From: Deltaproteobacteria bacterium
GTDB taxonomy: Bacteria > Myxococcota_A > UBA796 > GCA-2862545
Direction: 5' to 3'
Assembly: GCA_016938035.1 (NCBI GenBank)
Contig: JAFGVK010000095.1
Location: 19,436 to 83,435, forward strand
Length of the DNA stretch: 64,000 nt
The notes under the pieces are model-generated. The model had not been told where the DNA came from, ran no database searches, and saw only the letters and a program-made list of their open reading frames with translations. The position numbers were made by a program, and so were the translations under genes. Shown piece after piece: positions 43,636 to 51,358 of the stretch. The number at the start of each line of letters is the position of its first letter. The stretch's first letter is position 1.

Positions 43636-44130
43636 AGCGCCGCTGCGCGAGGGGGTCCTCTGCGAAGCCCAGCAGCACCGGCTCAGGACGCAGCCACACC
43701 CCCAAGGACCACAGCCGAGCTGCACCGCGCGCCTCACCCCGCCGGAGGTGCCGCGAGGGGGTCCTCCGCGAAGCCCAGCAGCGCCGGCTCAGGGCGCAGC
43801 CATACACCCCAAGGACCACAGCCGCGCTGCACCGCGCGCCTCACCCCGCCGGAGGTGCCGCGAGGGGGTCCTCCGCGAAGCCCAGCAGCACCCGCTCAGG
43901 GCGCAGCCACACACCCCAAGGACCACAGCCGCGCTGCTCCGCGCGCCTCACCCCGCCCGAGGTGCCGCGAGGGGGTCCTCCGCGAAGCCCAGCAGCGCCG
44001 GCTCAGGGCGCAGCCACACACCCAAGAGCAACAGCCGCGCTGCACCGCGCGCCTCACCCCGCCGGAGGTGCCGCGAGGGGGTCCTCCGCGAAGCCCAGCA
44101 GCACCGGCTCAGGGCGCAGCCACACCCCCA
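43636..44130. repeat. 106/107-bp tandem repeats duplicating the 3' end of murB
   Basis: Five head-to-tail copies; GAGGGGGTCCTC starts at 43649, 43755, 43862, 43969 and 44075 (steps 106, 107, 107, 106). The last copy covers the C-terminal codons and stop of murB, so the other four are near-identical copies of that tail plus about 45 bp beyond it. The period is not a multiple of three. It fills the interval between murB and the TPR gene. Confidence 0.92.
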
Positions 44131-45070
44131 TGGACCGCAGCACGCCCCGTTGGACCTCGCGCGCCAGCGCGAGCAGGTCCGCGGCCCGCGCGCCCCCGAG
44201 GTTGACCAGGGCCAGGGCGTGCAGGGGCGAGAGCCCGGCCAGCCCGCGCGTCGTGCCCCTGGGGAAACCCGCCCGCTCGATCAGCCACCCCGCCGCGAGC
44301 TTCACCCTCCCCTCGCCCTCGGGCCAGCAGGGCAGCCCCCCGAACCGGTCCTTGAGCGCCGCCGCGCGATCCGCCGGCACCACGGGGTTGGTGAAGAAGG
44401 ATCCAGCGGAGCGCACCCCGCTGTCCGGGAGCATCCCGCGCGCGCCCCGCGCCCCGAGCACCGCCGCCCGGACCTGCGCGTGGGTCGGCCGCTCCACCCC
44501 GACCCTGTCGCGGAGCTCCCCGTGCCGGAGGGGCGCGGGTGGCCCCGCTGTCAGGCCCAGCTCCACCTCCAACACCACCCTGCGGGGATCGCCCTTGAGC
44601 GCGGTGTGGCGGTAGCTCGGCGCAAGCTCCTCGCGATCCCACCAGCGCGCCTCCCCAGAGTCCCGGTCAAACACCCTGACCCTGCGGAGCACCTCTGCTA
44701 CTTCCTGCCCGTAGGCGCCGATGTTCTGGACCGGCGCCGCACCGACGCTGCCGGGGATCCCCGCCAGGCACTCCACCCCCGCCAGCCCCCGCGCCGCGGC
44801 GCCCTCCACCAGCGCGTCCCACCGCTCCCCCGCCGCGGCCCGCACCGAGCCCCCCTGCCCCCACCGCAGCCCCCTTGTCCGCAGCACGATGACGTGGGCG
44901 TCCACCCCCTCGTCGGCGATCAGCACGTTGGAGCCGCCCCCGAGCACGATCACCTCGCCAGGGGCGCGCAGCGCCTGGATCACCGCGTCCTCCCGGTCCA
45001 TCACCGAGAGCGCGCGCGCCTCACCGCCCACCCCGAGTGTGCTCCACGCCGCCAGGCTGCGCTCTGTCAT
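44054..45070 (-). CDS. murB: UDP-N-acetylenolpyruvoylglucosamine reductase
   Basis: 338 residues. MurB uses FAD and NADPH to reduce UDP-GlcNAc-enolpyruvate to UDP-MurNAc in peptidoglycan synthesis. Seen: STLGVGGEARAL near the start, the FAD loop VLGGGSNVLIADEG, GIPGSVGAAPVQNIGAYGQE, SYRHTALKG, and the catalytic Ser in GVRSAGSFFTNPV. The length fits a type I enzyme. GGGAGG precedes the ATG. The C-terminal segment GVWLRPEPVLLGFAEDPLA is encoded within the tandem repeat, so the enzyme's tail depends on which repeat copy ends the gene. Confidence 0.95.
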   Translation of the reverse strand: MTERSLAAWSTLGVGGEARALSVMDREDAVIQALRAPGEVIVLGGGSNVLIADEGVDAHVIVLRTRGLRWGQGGSVRAAAGERWDALVEGAAARGLAGVECLAGIPGSVGAAPVQNIGAYGQEVAEVLRRVRVFDRDSGEARWWDREELAPSYRHTALKGDPRRVVLEVELGLTAGPPAPLRHGELRDRVGVERPTHAQVRAAVLGARGARGMLPDSGVRSAGSFFTNPVVPADRAAALKDRFGGLPCWPEGEGRVKLAAGWLIERAGFPRGTTRGLAGLSPLHALALVNLGGARAADLLALAREVQRGVLRSMGVWLRPEPVLLGFAEDPLAAPPAG

Positions 45071-45142
45071 GAGACCTCCCAGGCCCGGGGGTATCGCCCC
45101 TCACAGAGAGCAGCCAGCGGGAGCCCCTCCGCACCGAAGCGG

Positions 45143-45171
45143 TTGACAGACCGGGCGGCTCAGGTTTCAAT
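45143..45171 (+). promoter_or_regulatory. Promoter for the trp leader
   Basis: TTGACA (45143-45148), a 17-bp spacer and TTCAAT (45166-45171). Transcription would begin near 45178, immediately before the leader ATGs. Confidence 0.6.
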
Positions 45172-45178
45172 GCTGCTC

Positions 45179-45238
45179 ATGATGACCAACCTCTCCGCAC
45201 GCAGCTTCTATTGGTGGTGGCCCAACCCCCTGGGGTAG
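45179..45238 (+). CDS. trpL: trp leader peptide (attenuator peptide)
   Basis: A 19-codon ORF, ATG 45179 (or 45182) to TAG 45236-45238, ending ARSFYWWWPNPLG: codons for Phe, Tyr and three successive Trp. No ribosome-binding site precedes it, and the predicted transcript starts within a few bases, so it may be translated leaderless. Ribosome stalling on the Trp codons (45212-45220) would sense charged tRNA-Trp. It precedes the hairpins at 45262-45335 and the trpB2 gene. Confidence 0.8.
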   Translation: MMTNLSARSFYWWWPNPLG

Positions 45239-45335
45239 GGCACGCGGACGTTCGTCGTTCAGAGACCGCGAGACCCTCCCCAGGGCTCGCGGTCTCCTGC
45301 TTCAGGGGGTCGTGAGCCCGTGTTCACGACCCCCT
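45233..45335 (+). promoter_or_regulatory. Transcription attenuator with mutually exclusive hairpins
   Basis: Segment 0 (45233-45247, across the leader stop) can pair with segment 1/loop (45266-45281). Segment 1 (45262-45272) pairs perfectly for 11 bp with segment 2 (45286-45296), with CCCT/AGGG inside. Segment 2 (GGGCUCGCG, 45283-45291) can instead pair with 45311-45319 (CGUGAGCCC, 9 pairs, one G-U), which would break the terminator at 45304-45335. A stalled ribosome would favour 0:1 and 2:3 (readthrough); one on the stop codon would cover segment 0 and favour 1:2 and termination. Pairings are seen in sequence; the order of events is inferred. Confidence 0.75.
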
Positions 45336-45345
45336 CATCTATTTT
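45304..45345 (+). terminator. Attenuator terminator hairpin before trpB2
   Basis: AGGGGGTCGTGA (45304-45315) pairs over 12 bp with TCACGACCCCCT (45324-45335), loop of 8, followed by CATCTATTTT. The T-run is moderate. Confidence 0.75.
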
Positions 45346-45355
45346 GGAGGACCCC

Positions 45356-46717
45356 ATGAGCCGACGCATCGACCTTCCCGCAGACCGGATGCCCAAGTCC
45401 TGGTACAACATCCTGGCAGACCTCCCCACCCCGCTGGCGCCCCCGCTCCACCCGGGGACCATGCAGCCTGTGGGGCCGGAGGACCTCGCGCCCCTGTTCC
45501 CCATGGCGCTCATCGAGCAGGAGATGAGCACCCAACGCGAGATCCCAATCCCCGAAGAGATCCGTGAGAAGCTGGCGATCTGGAGGCCAACCCCCCTCAT
45601 CCGCGCCACCGGCCTGGAGAGGGCGCTGGGGACCCCGGCGCGCATCTACTACAAGAACGAGTCGGTGAGCCCTGCGGGGAGCCACAAGCCCAACACCGCG
45701 GTCGCGCAGGCCTACTACAACGCCAAGGCCGGCATCAAGCGCCTCACCACCGAGACCGGCGCGGGGCAGTGGGGCTCGGCGCTCTCCTTCGCGGGGGCGC
45801 TCTTCGGCCTGGACGTAGAGGTCTACATGGTCCGCGCCTCCTACGACCAGAAGCCCTACCGCAGGGTGATGATGGAGACCTGGGGCGGGCGGTGCATCCC
45901 CTCCCCCAGCCCCTTCACCGAGGTGGGCAGGCGGATCCTGGAGGCCACCCCCGACACCCCGGGCAGCCTGGGGATGGCGATCTCCGAGGCGGTGGAGAAG
46001 GCGGTGCAGGACAGCGAGACCGCCTATGCGCTGGGATCAGTGCTCAACCACGTGCTCCTGCACCAGACGGTGATGGGGCTGGAGGCGGGCGAGCAGCTCG
46101 AGATGGTGGGCGCCTACCCCGACGTGGTCATCGGCTGCGTCGGGGGCGGCTCCAACTTCGGCGGCATCGCGCTGCCCTTCGTGCGCGACCGCATCGGCGG
46201 GAAGAGGGTCCGCATCGTGGCGGTGGAGCCCTCATCCTGCCCCACCCTCACCAGGGGGCCCTACGCCTATGACTTCGGTGACACCGGCAAGATGACCCCA
46301 CTCATGGCGATGCACACCCTGGGGCACGACTTCGTGCCCCCCCCCATCCACGCCGGCGGCCTGCGCTACCACGGGGTCGCGCCGATCATCTCCAACCTGC
46401 TCAAGGAGCAGCTCATCGAGGCCATCGCGGTGGACCAGGTCGAGGCCTTCACCGCGGGGGTGCAGTTCGCGCGCACCGAGGGGATCATCCCGGCGCCGGA
46501 GACCACCCACGCCCTCGCGGCCACAGTGCGCGAGGCGCTGGCCGCCAAGGAGGCGGGTGAGGCGCGCACCATCCTGGTGTCCTTCTCTGGCCACGGGCTG
46601 GTGGACATGGCCTCGTACGAGGCCTTCCTCCACAACAAGCTCGTCCCCTACGAGATGCCCGAGAGTGAGATCGTCAGGGCACTGAAGGCGCTGGACGGGC
46701 TGCCAAAGGCCCCGTAG
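45356..46717 (+). CDS. trpB: Tryptophan synthase beta chain, TrpB2 type
   Basis: 453 residues. A PLP enzyme joining indole and serine to give tryptophan. It is the longer TrpB2 subtype: an N-terminal extension ([12 protein letters not shown]), GSHKPNTA with the PLP Lys111, TETGAGQWG, the phosphate loop [11 protein letters not shown], and [12 protein letters not shown]. TrpB2 is found with or without TrpA and may take free indole. No other trp gene is adjacent, yet the gene sits behind its own attenuator. TTGGAGG lies 5 nt before ATG 45356. Confidence 0.93.
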   Translation: MSRRIDLPADRMPKSWYNILADLPTPLAPPLHPGTMQPVGPEDLAPLFPMALIEQEMSTQREIPIPEEIREKLAIWRPTPLIRATGLERALGTPARIYYKNESVSPAGSHKPNTAVAQAYYNAKAGIKRLTTETGAGQWGSALSFAGALFGLDVEVYMVRASYDQKPYRRVMMETWGGRCIPSPSPFTEVGRRILEATPDTPGSLGMAISEAVEKAVQDSETAYALGSVLNHVLLHQTVMGLEAGEQLEMVGAYPDVVIGCVGGGSNFGGIALPFVRDRIGGKRVRIVAVEPSSCPTLTRGPYAYDFGDTGKMTPLMAMHTLGHDFVPPPIHAGGLRYHGVAPIISNLLKEQLIEAIAVDQVEAFTAGVQFARTEGIIPAPETTHALAATVREALAAKEAGEARTILVSFSGHGLVDMASYEAFLHNKLVPYEMPESEIVRALKALDGLPKAP

Positions 46718-46940
46718 GCGCTGGCCCGGTCCCTCGCGCGGGGGGCCGGGCTGCGCGGGTGGAGAGGGGGCGAGCGGGGAGCCGGCCGGCGCCTCGGCGC
46801 CCGCACCCTGACTGCCTCGAGCAGCCCCGGAGCTGGGCTCCCCCCCGATGACCTTGGTTGCCTCCTGAGAGGGCCTGGCCGCGCGAACGGCGCCTCGCGG
46901 CGCGCGGGCGGGCGTAGCTCCCACGCGATCCGGAGGTTCA

Positions 46941-47213
46941 GGCCATGATCATCGTTTGGCCCAGGGCCTGCTCACCGCTTGCCGTGCCGGCGGAGGAGGT
47001 GGGTGCTGCCAGCGCGCTGTGATCCCAACTACCGACGGCCTTGTGGCCGCCGCCAAGGGGGCCTCACCCTCCTCCGTCTCCCCCGTTAGGCGCGGGGACT
47101 ACGTCGCCCCCCCAGTCCCCCCCTGCTGGGGGCTTGCCGCCCCCTCACCCCCTGCGGGATCGGGCGCCACCTGCCGGAGGCCCCCCGCAGGACCCATCTG
47201 GGCGAAACGATGC
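46941..47213 (+). repeat. Dispersed repeat R3, copy B
   Basis: Same order of conserved blocks as copy A at 41810-42085, from GGCCATGATCATCGTTTGGCC to CTGGGCGAAACGATG. Longer C-runs and small indels distinguish it. Confidence 0.7.
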
Positions 47214-47369
47214 GCAAGACCGAGGTTCACCCCTCTGGCAAGGTCTACCCGTCCGGGCCTGTGGGAAAGGCTCGCCGCCTTCTCGCCATCACCTCCTGTC
47301 CTTCCTGTCGGGAACCAGGAGGTCCCTCCAGTGAGAGGCCCCGGCCTCCCCTTCCTCCTGGCATAGCCA

Positions 47370-47663
47370 GCTCTGAACCACCGGTTGGATGCGGTGCCTT
47401 GGAGCCCCCACAGGTGGACCGCTGAGGTCCAGGGTGTCGAGGGCGGGGAGGAAGGAAGCGAACGCTCGTTCGCGAAGGACGCAAGCGAGCACAGCGACCA
47501 CAGCGACCACGGCGACCACCGCGACCACAGCGACCACAGCGACCACAGCGACCACAGCGACCACAGCGACCACAGCGACCACAGCGACCACAGCGACCAC
47601 AGCGAGCACAGCGAGCACGGCGAGCGGCCGACAACGCCCTCGGCGCTCTGGAGCTGCGATCCG
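47370..47663 (+). repeat. Dispersed repeat R2, copy B (expanded)
   Basis: Matches copy A (39416-39592) on both sides of a microsatellite: left blocks CTCTGAACCACCGG to GGAAGCGAACGCTCG, right block CCCTCGGCGCTCTGGAGCTGCGATCCG. The extra length is the 9-bp array. Confidence 0.7.
47485..47619 (+). repeat. 9-bp microsatellite, 15 units
   Basis: Fifteen units of GCGACCACA and one-base variants (GCGAGCACA at the edges, GCGACCACG, GCGACCACC), 135 bp without interruption. In frame it would read His-Ser-Asp repeats, but no credible gene surrounds it. Confidence 0.95.
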
Positions 47664-48065
47664 GAACCCGTGGGTCGCTTGGCCGTGCGCCCAGGCCTCA
47701 CAGGGGTCAGCGCGCTCGGCCGGCCCGGGGCACCGTGTGGAGCTCTGCGCGCGCCCGCCGCGCCGGGCCCCGTGCGCTCCCCCACGCCCAGCGTCGAGCC
47801 CCCCACCGCGCACCGCCTGCGGACGGGCACCCCCGCAGGATCGCCTCACCCCCTGGCGCAAGACCCGCAGAGAGCCCCTGGTTTCCCCGGTTCTCCGGCC
47901 AGGAGCGCGGCTTCGCGAGGGGGAGAAGGCCGCGAGCACGGTGCCCCGACGCCTGGCCCAGCGCCTTGGCGAGGTGCTTCGCCATATTAGACTTATCAAC
48001 CCGATCGTTCGGTGGCCGATCGATACAGAGATCGCACATGGGATACCCTGCCCGCCGAGGTGCCC

Positions 48066-50300
48066 ATGAAGCTCGCCGATCTCCGCGACTCCTTTCCCCA
48101 ACGCCTGCAGGACGACCTGGACGCCCTGTGGCGGGCTTATCGCGCGGAGAACAGCGGGGACCTGCTCTCGTTCGTCTCCCAGCTCCAGGAGCGCGGGGTG
48201 CTCACCAACGAGGAGATGAGGGACATACTCCTCTCTGGACCCGTCACCCTGAACGCGGCCCAGGTGACCCGCTCCCGCCTCGCCCACAAGGATCGGCCCC
48301 GTCACCGCAAGTTCTCGGTGCTGGGCGCTGGCGCGATGGGCGAGGTGCTGGTCGCCCTCGACGAGCACACCAACAGGGTCATCGCCCTCAAGCGCACCAC
48401 CTCCGGGGTGGTGGCCAGCGAGGAGGCCATCGAGCGCTTCCACGCCGAGGCCCAGATCACCGCTCAGCTCGACCACCCGTGCATCGTCCCCGTCCACAGC
48501 CTCGAGCTGGACCAGGAGGGGATGATGGCCTACTCGATGAAGCTGGTGCGGGGCCAGACCCTGCAGGAGTACATCGACGAGACCCGCGCCTTCCTTGAGA
48601 AGGGGCAGCCGCCGGACGACGACCACTCCCTCGCCCACCGGCTGGACCTGTTCCTGGACGTGTGCGCGGCGATGGACTACGCCCACACCCGCAGCGTCAT
48701 CCACCGGGACCTGAAGCCCGCGAACATCATGGTCGGCGCCTTCCACCAGGTGCTGGTGATGGACTGGGGCATCGCCAAGGTGATCGGCACCGGCGATCGC
48801 ACCCCATCCGGCGAGGCGGACGGTGATGCCCCGTCCGGGCAGACCCAGCTCGGCGTCGCCCTGGGGACCCCCCCCTACATGTCCCCCGAGCAGGCGCAGG
48901 GGCTGAACCAGGACCTGGACGGAAGATCGGACCAGTACGCGCTGGGGCTGATCCTCTACGAGCTGCTCACCCTCAAGCGGGCGGTGCAGGGGAAGACCGC
49001 CTACGCCAGCCTGGCCCTGGCGGCGTCCGCGGAGAAGGACCCCATGGTCCCCTTCCACCCGCTGGAGCCGATCCCTAGAGAGCTGCGCGCGATCGTTGAC
49101 AAGGCCACCGCGGAGCGCCGAGAGGATCGCTACCCCACGGTGGAGGACTTGGCCGACGACGTCCGGCGCTACCTCCGCAACCAGGCGGTGCTCGCCGCCC
49201 CAGACACCACCCTGCAGGCGGCACAGCGCTGGCTCTCCAACCACAGGCAGGCGGCCACCCTGGCGATCATGGGGCTGATGGTCCTCACCCTGGGGGTGGG
49301 CATGATCGGCATCGTCTCCTCCCTCGCGATCCAGGCCGCGGCCCGCCACGAGGCGGAGCTCCGTGAGGCGCGGATGGGCGAGCTCTCAGCAGAGGTCACT
49401 AGGTCCGCCCACGCCCTCGACGAGCGCCTCACCGACTTCCAGACCCTGCTGGAGGGGGTGGCCTTCTCCACCGAGACCGCCCTGCGCCTCCAGGCCCCTG
49501 ACGTGCCGGTGTACCTGGTGGAGGATTTCCATGAGGGCCGAGGCCCCGCAGACCTCCAGCCGTCCTCCTTCTACTCGGGGCCCATCTCCCTGCACGCGGT
49601 CGACGCGGTGCTCGCCACGGGGGTTGAGCACACCGCCGCGCTGGACACTCAGCTCCAGCGGCTCTCTGGCCTCGCACCACAGTTCCACAGCGCCTTCCGC
49701 CGATCCTACCCCCAGGAGGCCCCAACGAGCTGGGAGAGCCTGGGGCTCCTGCGCGGCTTCCCCCTGATGTGGGCCTATGTTGCCACCGAAGACGGCGCGA
49801 TGGTCGGATACCCCGCGATGGGTGAGTACCCCGACCCCTACGACCCCCGCGAGATGGCCTGGTACAAGGGCGGCTGGATGAACCAGGACGTGACCTGGCT
49901 CGCCCTGGAGGCCGACGAGAGCGGCATGGGGCTGCTCCTCACCGCGGCGAGGGGGATCTTCGACACCGACGGCACCCCCAGAGGGGTCGCGGCGGTCGAC
50001 GTGGGCTTCACCTACCTCATCGACCAGTTCCTAGAGACCCCCGCGATCCGCGGCGACGTCGAGAGCTTCCTCGTCACCCACGACGGGATGACGGTGGTGC
50101 GGTCCAGCCAACGCGACGTCGCGCTGCGCACTCAGGAGTACACCCAGGAGCCCTTCCCCTGGCCCGAGGCCCTGACCCAGACCGAGCGCTCCTCGGGGGT
50201 GTGGGTGTACCCGGCGGAGGACCGCATCTTCGTCTGGACGCGCCTCACCGCGATCGACTGGACCTTCGTGACGGTGGGCAAGGCGAGCGAGCAGCTCTAG
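48066..50300 (+). CDS. Ser/Thr kinase with exported Cache-like sensor domain
   Basis: 744 residues. An N-terminal helical segment of about 80 residues precedes a Hanks kinase: GAGAMGEV near 85, IALKR lysine, HRDLKPAN near 213, DWG in place of DFG near 233, and PPYMSPEQ. A transmembrane helix at about 398-420 leads to a C-terminal extracytoplasmic region of some 300 residues ending in a Cache-like fold (LLLTAARGIFDTDGTPRGVAAVDVGF). It would sense an external ligand and phosphorylate cytosolic targets. ATG 48066 is preferred (GAGG 5 nt upstream). Same kinase-TM-sensor plan as the gene at 39701, with a different sensor. Confidence 0.88.
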   Translation: MKLADLRDSFPQRLQDDLDALWRAYRAENSGDLLSFVSQLQERGVLTNEEMRDILLSGPVTLNAAQVTRSRLAHKDRPRHRKFSVLGAGAMGEVLVALDEHTNRVIALKRTTSGVVASEEAIERFHAEAQITAQLDHPCIVPVHSLELDQEGMMAYSMKLVRGQTLQEYIDETRAFLEKGQPPDDDHSLAHRLDLFLDVCAAMDYAHTRSVIHRDLKPANIMVGAFHQVLVMDWGIAKVIGTGDRTPSGEADGDAPSGQTQLGVALGTPPYMSPEQAQGLNQDLDGRSDQYALGLILYELLTLKRAVQGKTAYASLALAASAEKDPMVPFHPLEPIPRELRAIVDKATAERREDRYPTVEDLADDVRRYLRNQAVLAAPDTTLQAAQRWLSNHRQAATLAIMGLMVLTLGVGMIGIVSSLAIQAAARHEAELREARMGELSAEVTRSAHALDERLTDFQTLLEGVAFSTETALRLQAPDVPVYLVEDFHEGRGPADLQPSSFYSGPISLHAVDAVLATGVEHTAALDTQLQRLSGLAPQFHSAFRRSYPQEAPTSWESLGLLRGFPLMWAYVATEDGAMVGYPAMGEYPDPYDPREMAWYKGGWMNQDVTWLALEADESGMGLLLTAARGIFDTDGTPRGVAAVDVGFTYLIDQFLETPAIRGDVESFLVTHDGMTVVRSSQRDVALRTQEYTQEPFPWPEALTQTERSSGVWVYPAEDRIFVWTRLTAIDWTFVTVGKASEQL

Positions 50301-50371
50301 CGGCCCGCCTGCCAAGCCTCCGGCGGACGCCCCGACAGCCCCTCCGAACGCGCTGGGGGGCAGGGCGAGCG

Positions 50372-51226
50372 CTACTCCGCCGCCACCTCTCCCGCCTCTG
50401 CCTGCCCCTGCTCGCTGGTGCGCACCGCCGCCTGCCCGTCCATGGTGTAGAGCTCCACCAGCTGGGACTCCACCAGGCGCTCCACCGACTGCCGCCTCAG
50501 CTCGGGGTGATCGGGGATCTCGCGGCCCTTCCACCTGTGGAGGAAGAACCGAGCGCCCACAAAGCCGCCCCTGCTCCCGAAGTGGATCTCGGCCCTGCGC
50601 AGCTCGCGCAGCACCTGGCTGTCCACCTCCTCGGGCACCCTGGGCTCCACCCTGGTGGGCAGCTGGAGCAGATCACCGTAGGAGAAGGCCTCGATCTGGT
50701 CCAGCAGATCGATGTGTCCCCACGCCGCACGGGCGAGGGTGCGAGAGAGGGACGTGTCGCCAAAGGTGGCGATCCACGCCTTCTTCCCAAGGCTGTGTAC
50801 CGCGTCGAGTCCCGGCGCGAGGTCCAGGTCGCCCGAGAAGACCACCGCCACGTCGTAGGCGTCCTGCACCGCGAGGAGGATCATGTCGGCCACCAGCGAG
50901 GTGTCGACCATCTTCTCCTCGGTGTAGGTGATCAGCTCGCCACAGTGGGGGCACTCGCGAGAGGTGATGCGCCGGTTGAAGCGCTTGACGAAGAAGCCGG
51001 GCCGCTTGTCCAGCTCTTCGAGGAGATCGGTGAGGGCGCGCCGGTGGTTGGTCTCGTCAGTGGGCAGGGGGATGCCCGTGTAGTAGTAGGCAGCGAACAG
51101 CTCGGTGCCACCCACAAAGTTGACCACCCAGTCCGCCAGCGCGCCGTGGTTGAGCCAGTGGCCCTCCGCGGCGCGCTGCAGGTTCTTCATGTGGTTCTTG
51201 CCGTCAAAGAAGAGCGCGACGCGCAT
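50372..51226 (-). CDS. NYN-domain (LabA/DUF88-like) protein
   Basis: 284 residues. The NYN (PIN-like) nuclease fold is shown by the N-terminal ALFFDGKNHM with its Asp and by VAVVFSGDLDLAPGLDAVHSLGKKAWI with the second acidic group. A single CPHCGE in the middle suggests half of a zinc ribbon, perhaps completed by a dimer partner. The C-terminal 90 residues are of unknown type. Family members act on RNA or are annotated in RNA metabolism; the target is unknown. ATG 51226 gives the conserved start. It stands between convergent and tandem genes with no operon partner. Confidence 0.82.
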   Translation of the reverse strand: MRVALFFDGKNHMKNLQRAAEGHWLNHGALADWVVNFVGGTELFAAYYYTGIPLPTDETNHRRALTDLLEELDKRPGFFVKRFNRRITSRECPHCGELITYTEEKMVDTSLVADMILLAVQDAYDVAVVFSGDLDLAPGLDAVHSLGKKAWIATFGDTSLSRTLARAAWGHIDLLDQIEAFSYGDLLQLPTRVEPRVPEEVDSQVLRELRRAEIHFGSRGGFVGARFFLHRWKGREIPDHPELRRQSVERLVESQLVELYTMDGQAAVRTSEQGQAEAGEVAAE

Positions 51227-51358
51227 CACAGGGCTCCAAAACATCGGTACAGCGGGCGCCGGGGCGCAAAACGAGAACGGCCCAGCATAACGCAGGGCCG
51301 CCTCATCTCAAAGGCCAGGGCCGGAGAGGGCCGTGGCGCCGCTGACGCGCCGGAGCCT

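Larger units (their letters stand above)
46718..48065. other. 1.35-kb gene-free interval with repeats R3 and R2 and a microsatellite
   Basis: No supportable gene. After trpB2 a weak GCCCGG/CCGGGC hairpin (46724-46751) could end transcription. Then come R3 copy B (46941-47213), R2 copy B (47370-47663) with a 9-bp microsatellite inside it, and a less GC-rich stretch (47980-48060) that probably holds the kinase promoter; CCGATCG occurs there twice 15 bp apart (48001, 48016). Confidence 0.65.

Noticed and set aside
46900..46950. tRNA-like sequence
   Set aside because: A GGCGTAGCTC-like string is present but no cloverleaf or T-loop consensus follows.
47385..47990. Gene encoding His-Ser-Asp repeats
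   Set aside because: The frame exists only because the 9-bp unit has no stops; flanks are repeat DNA and there is no ribosome site.
47289..49349. Long minus-strand open frame of 686 codons
   Set aside because: Antisense to the kinase gene and across repeats and the microsatellite; composition is low-complexity and no domain is visible.
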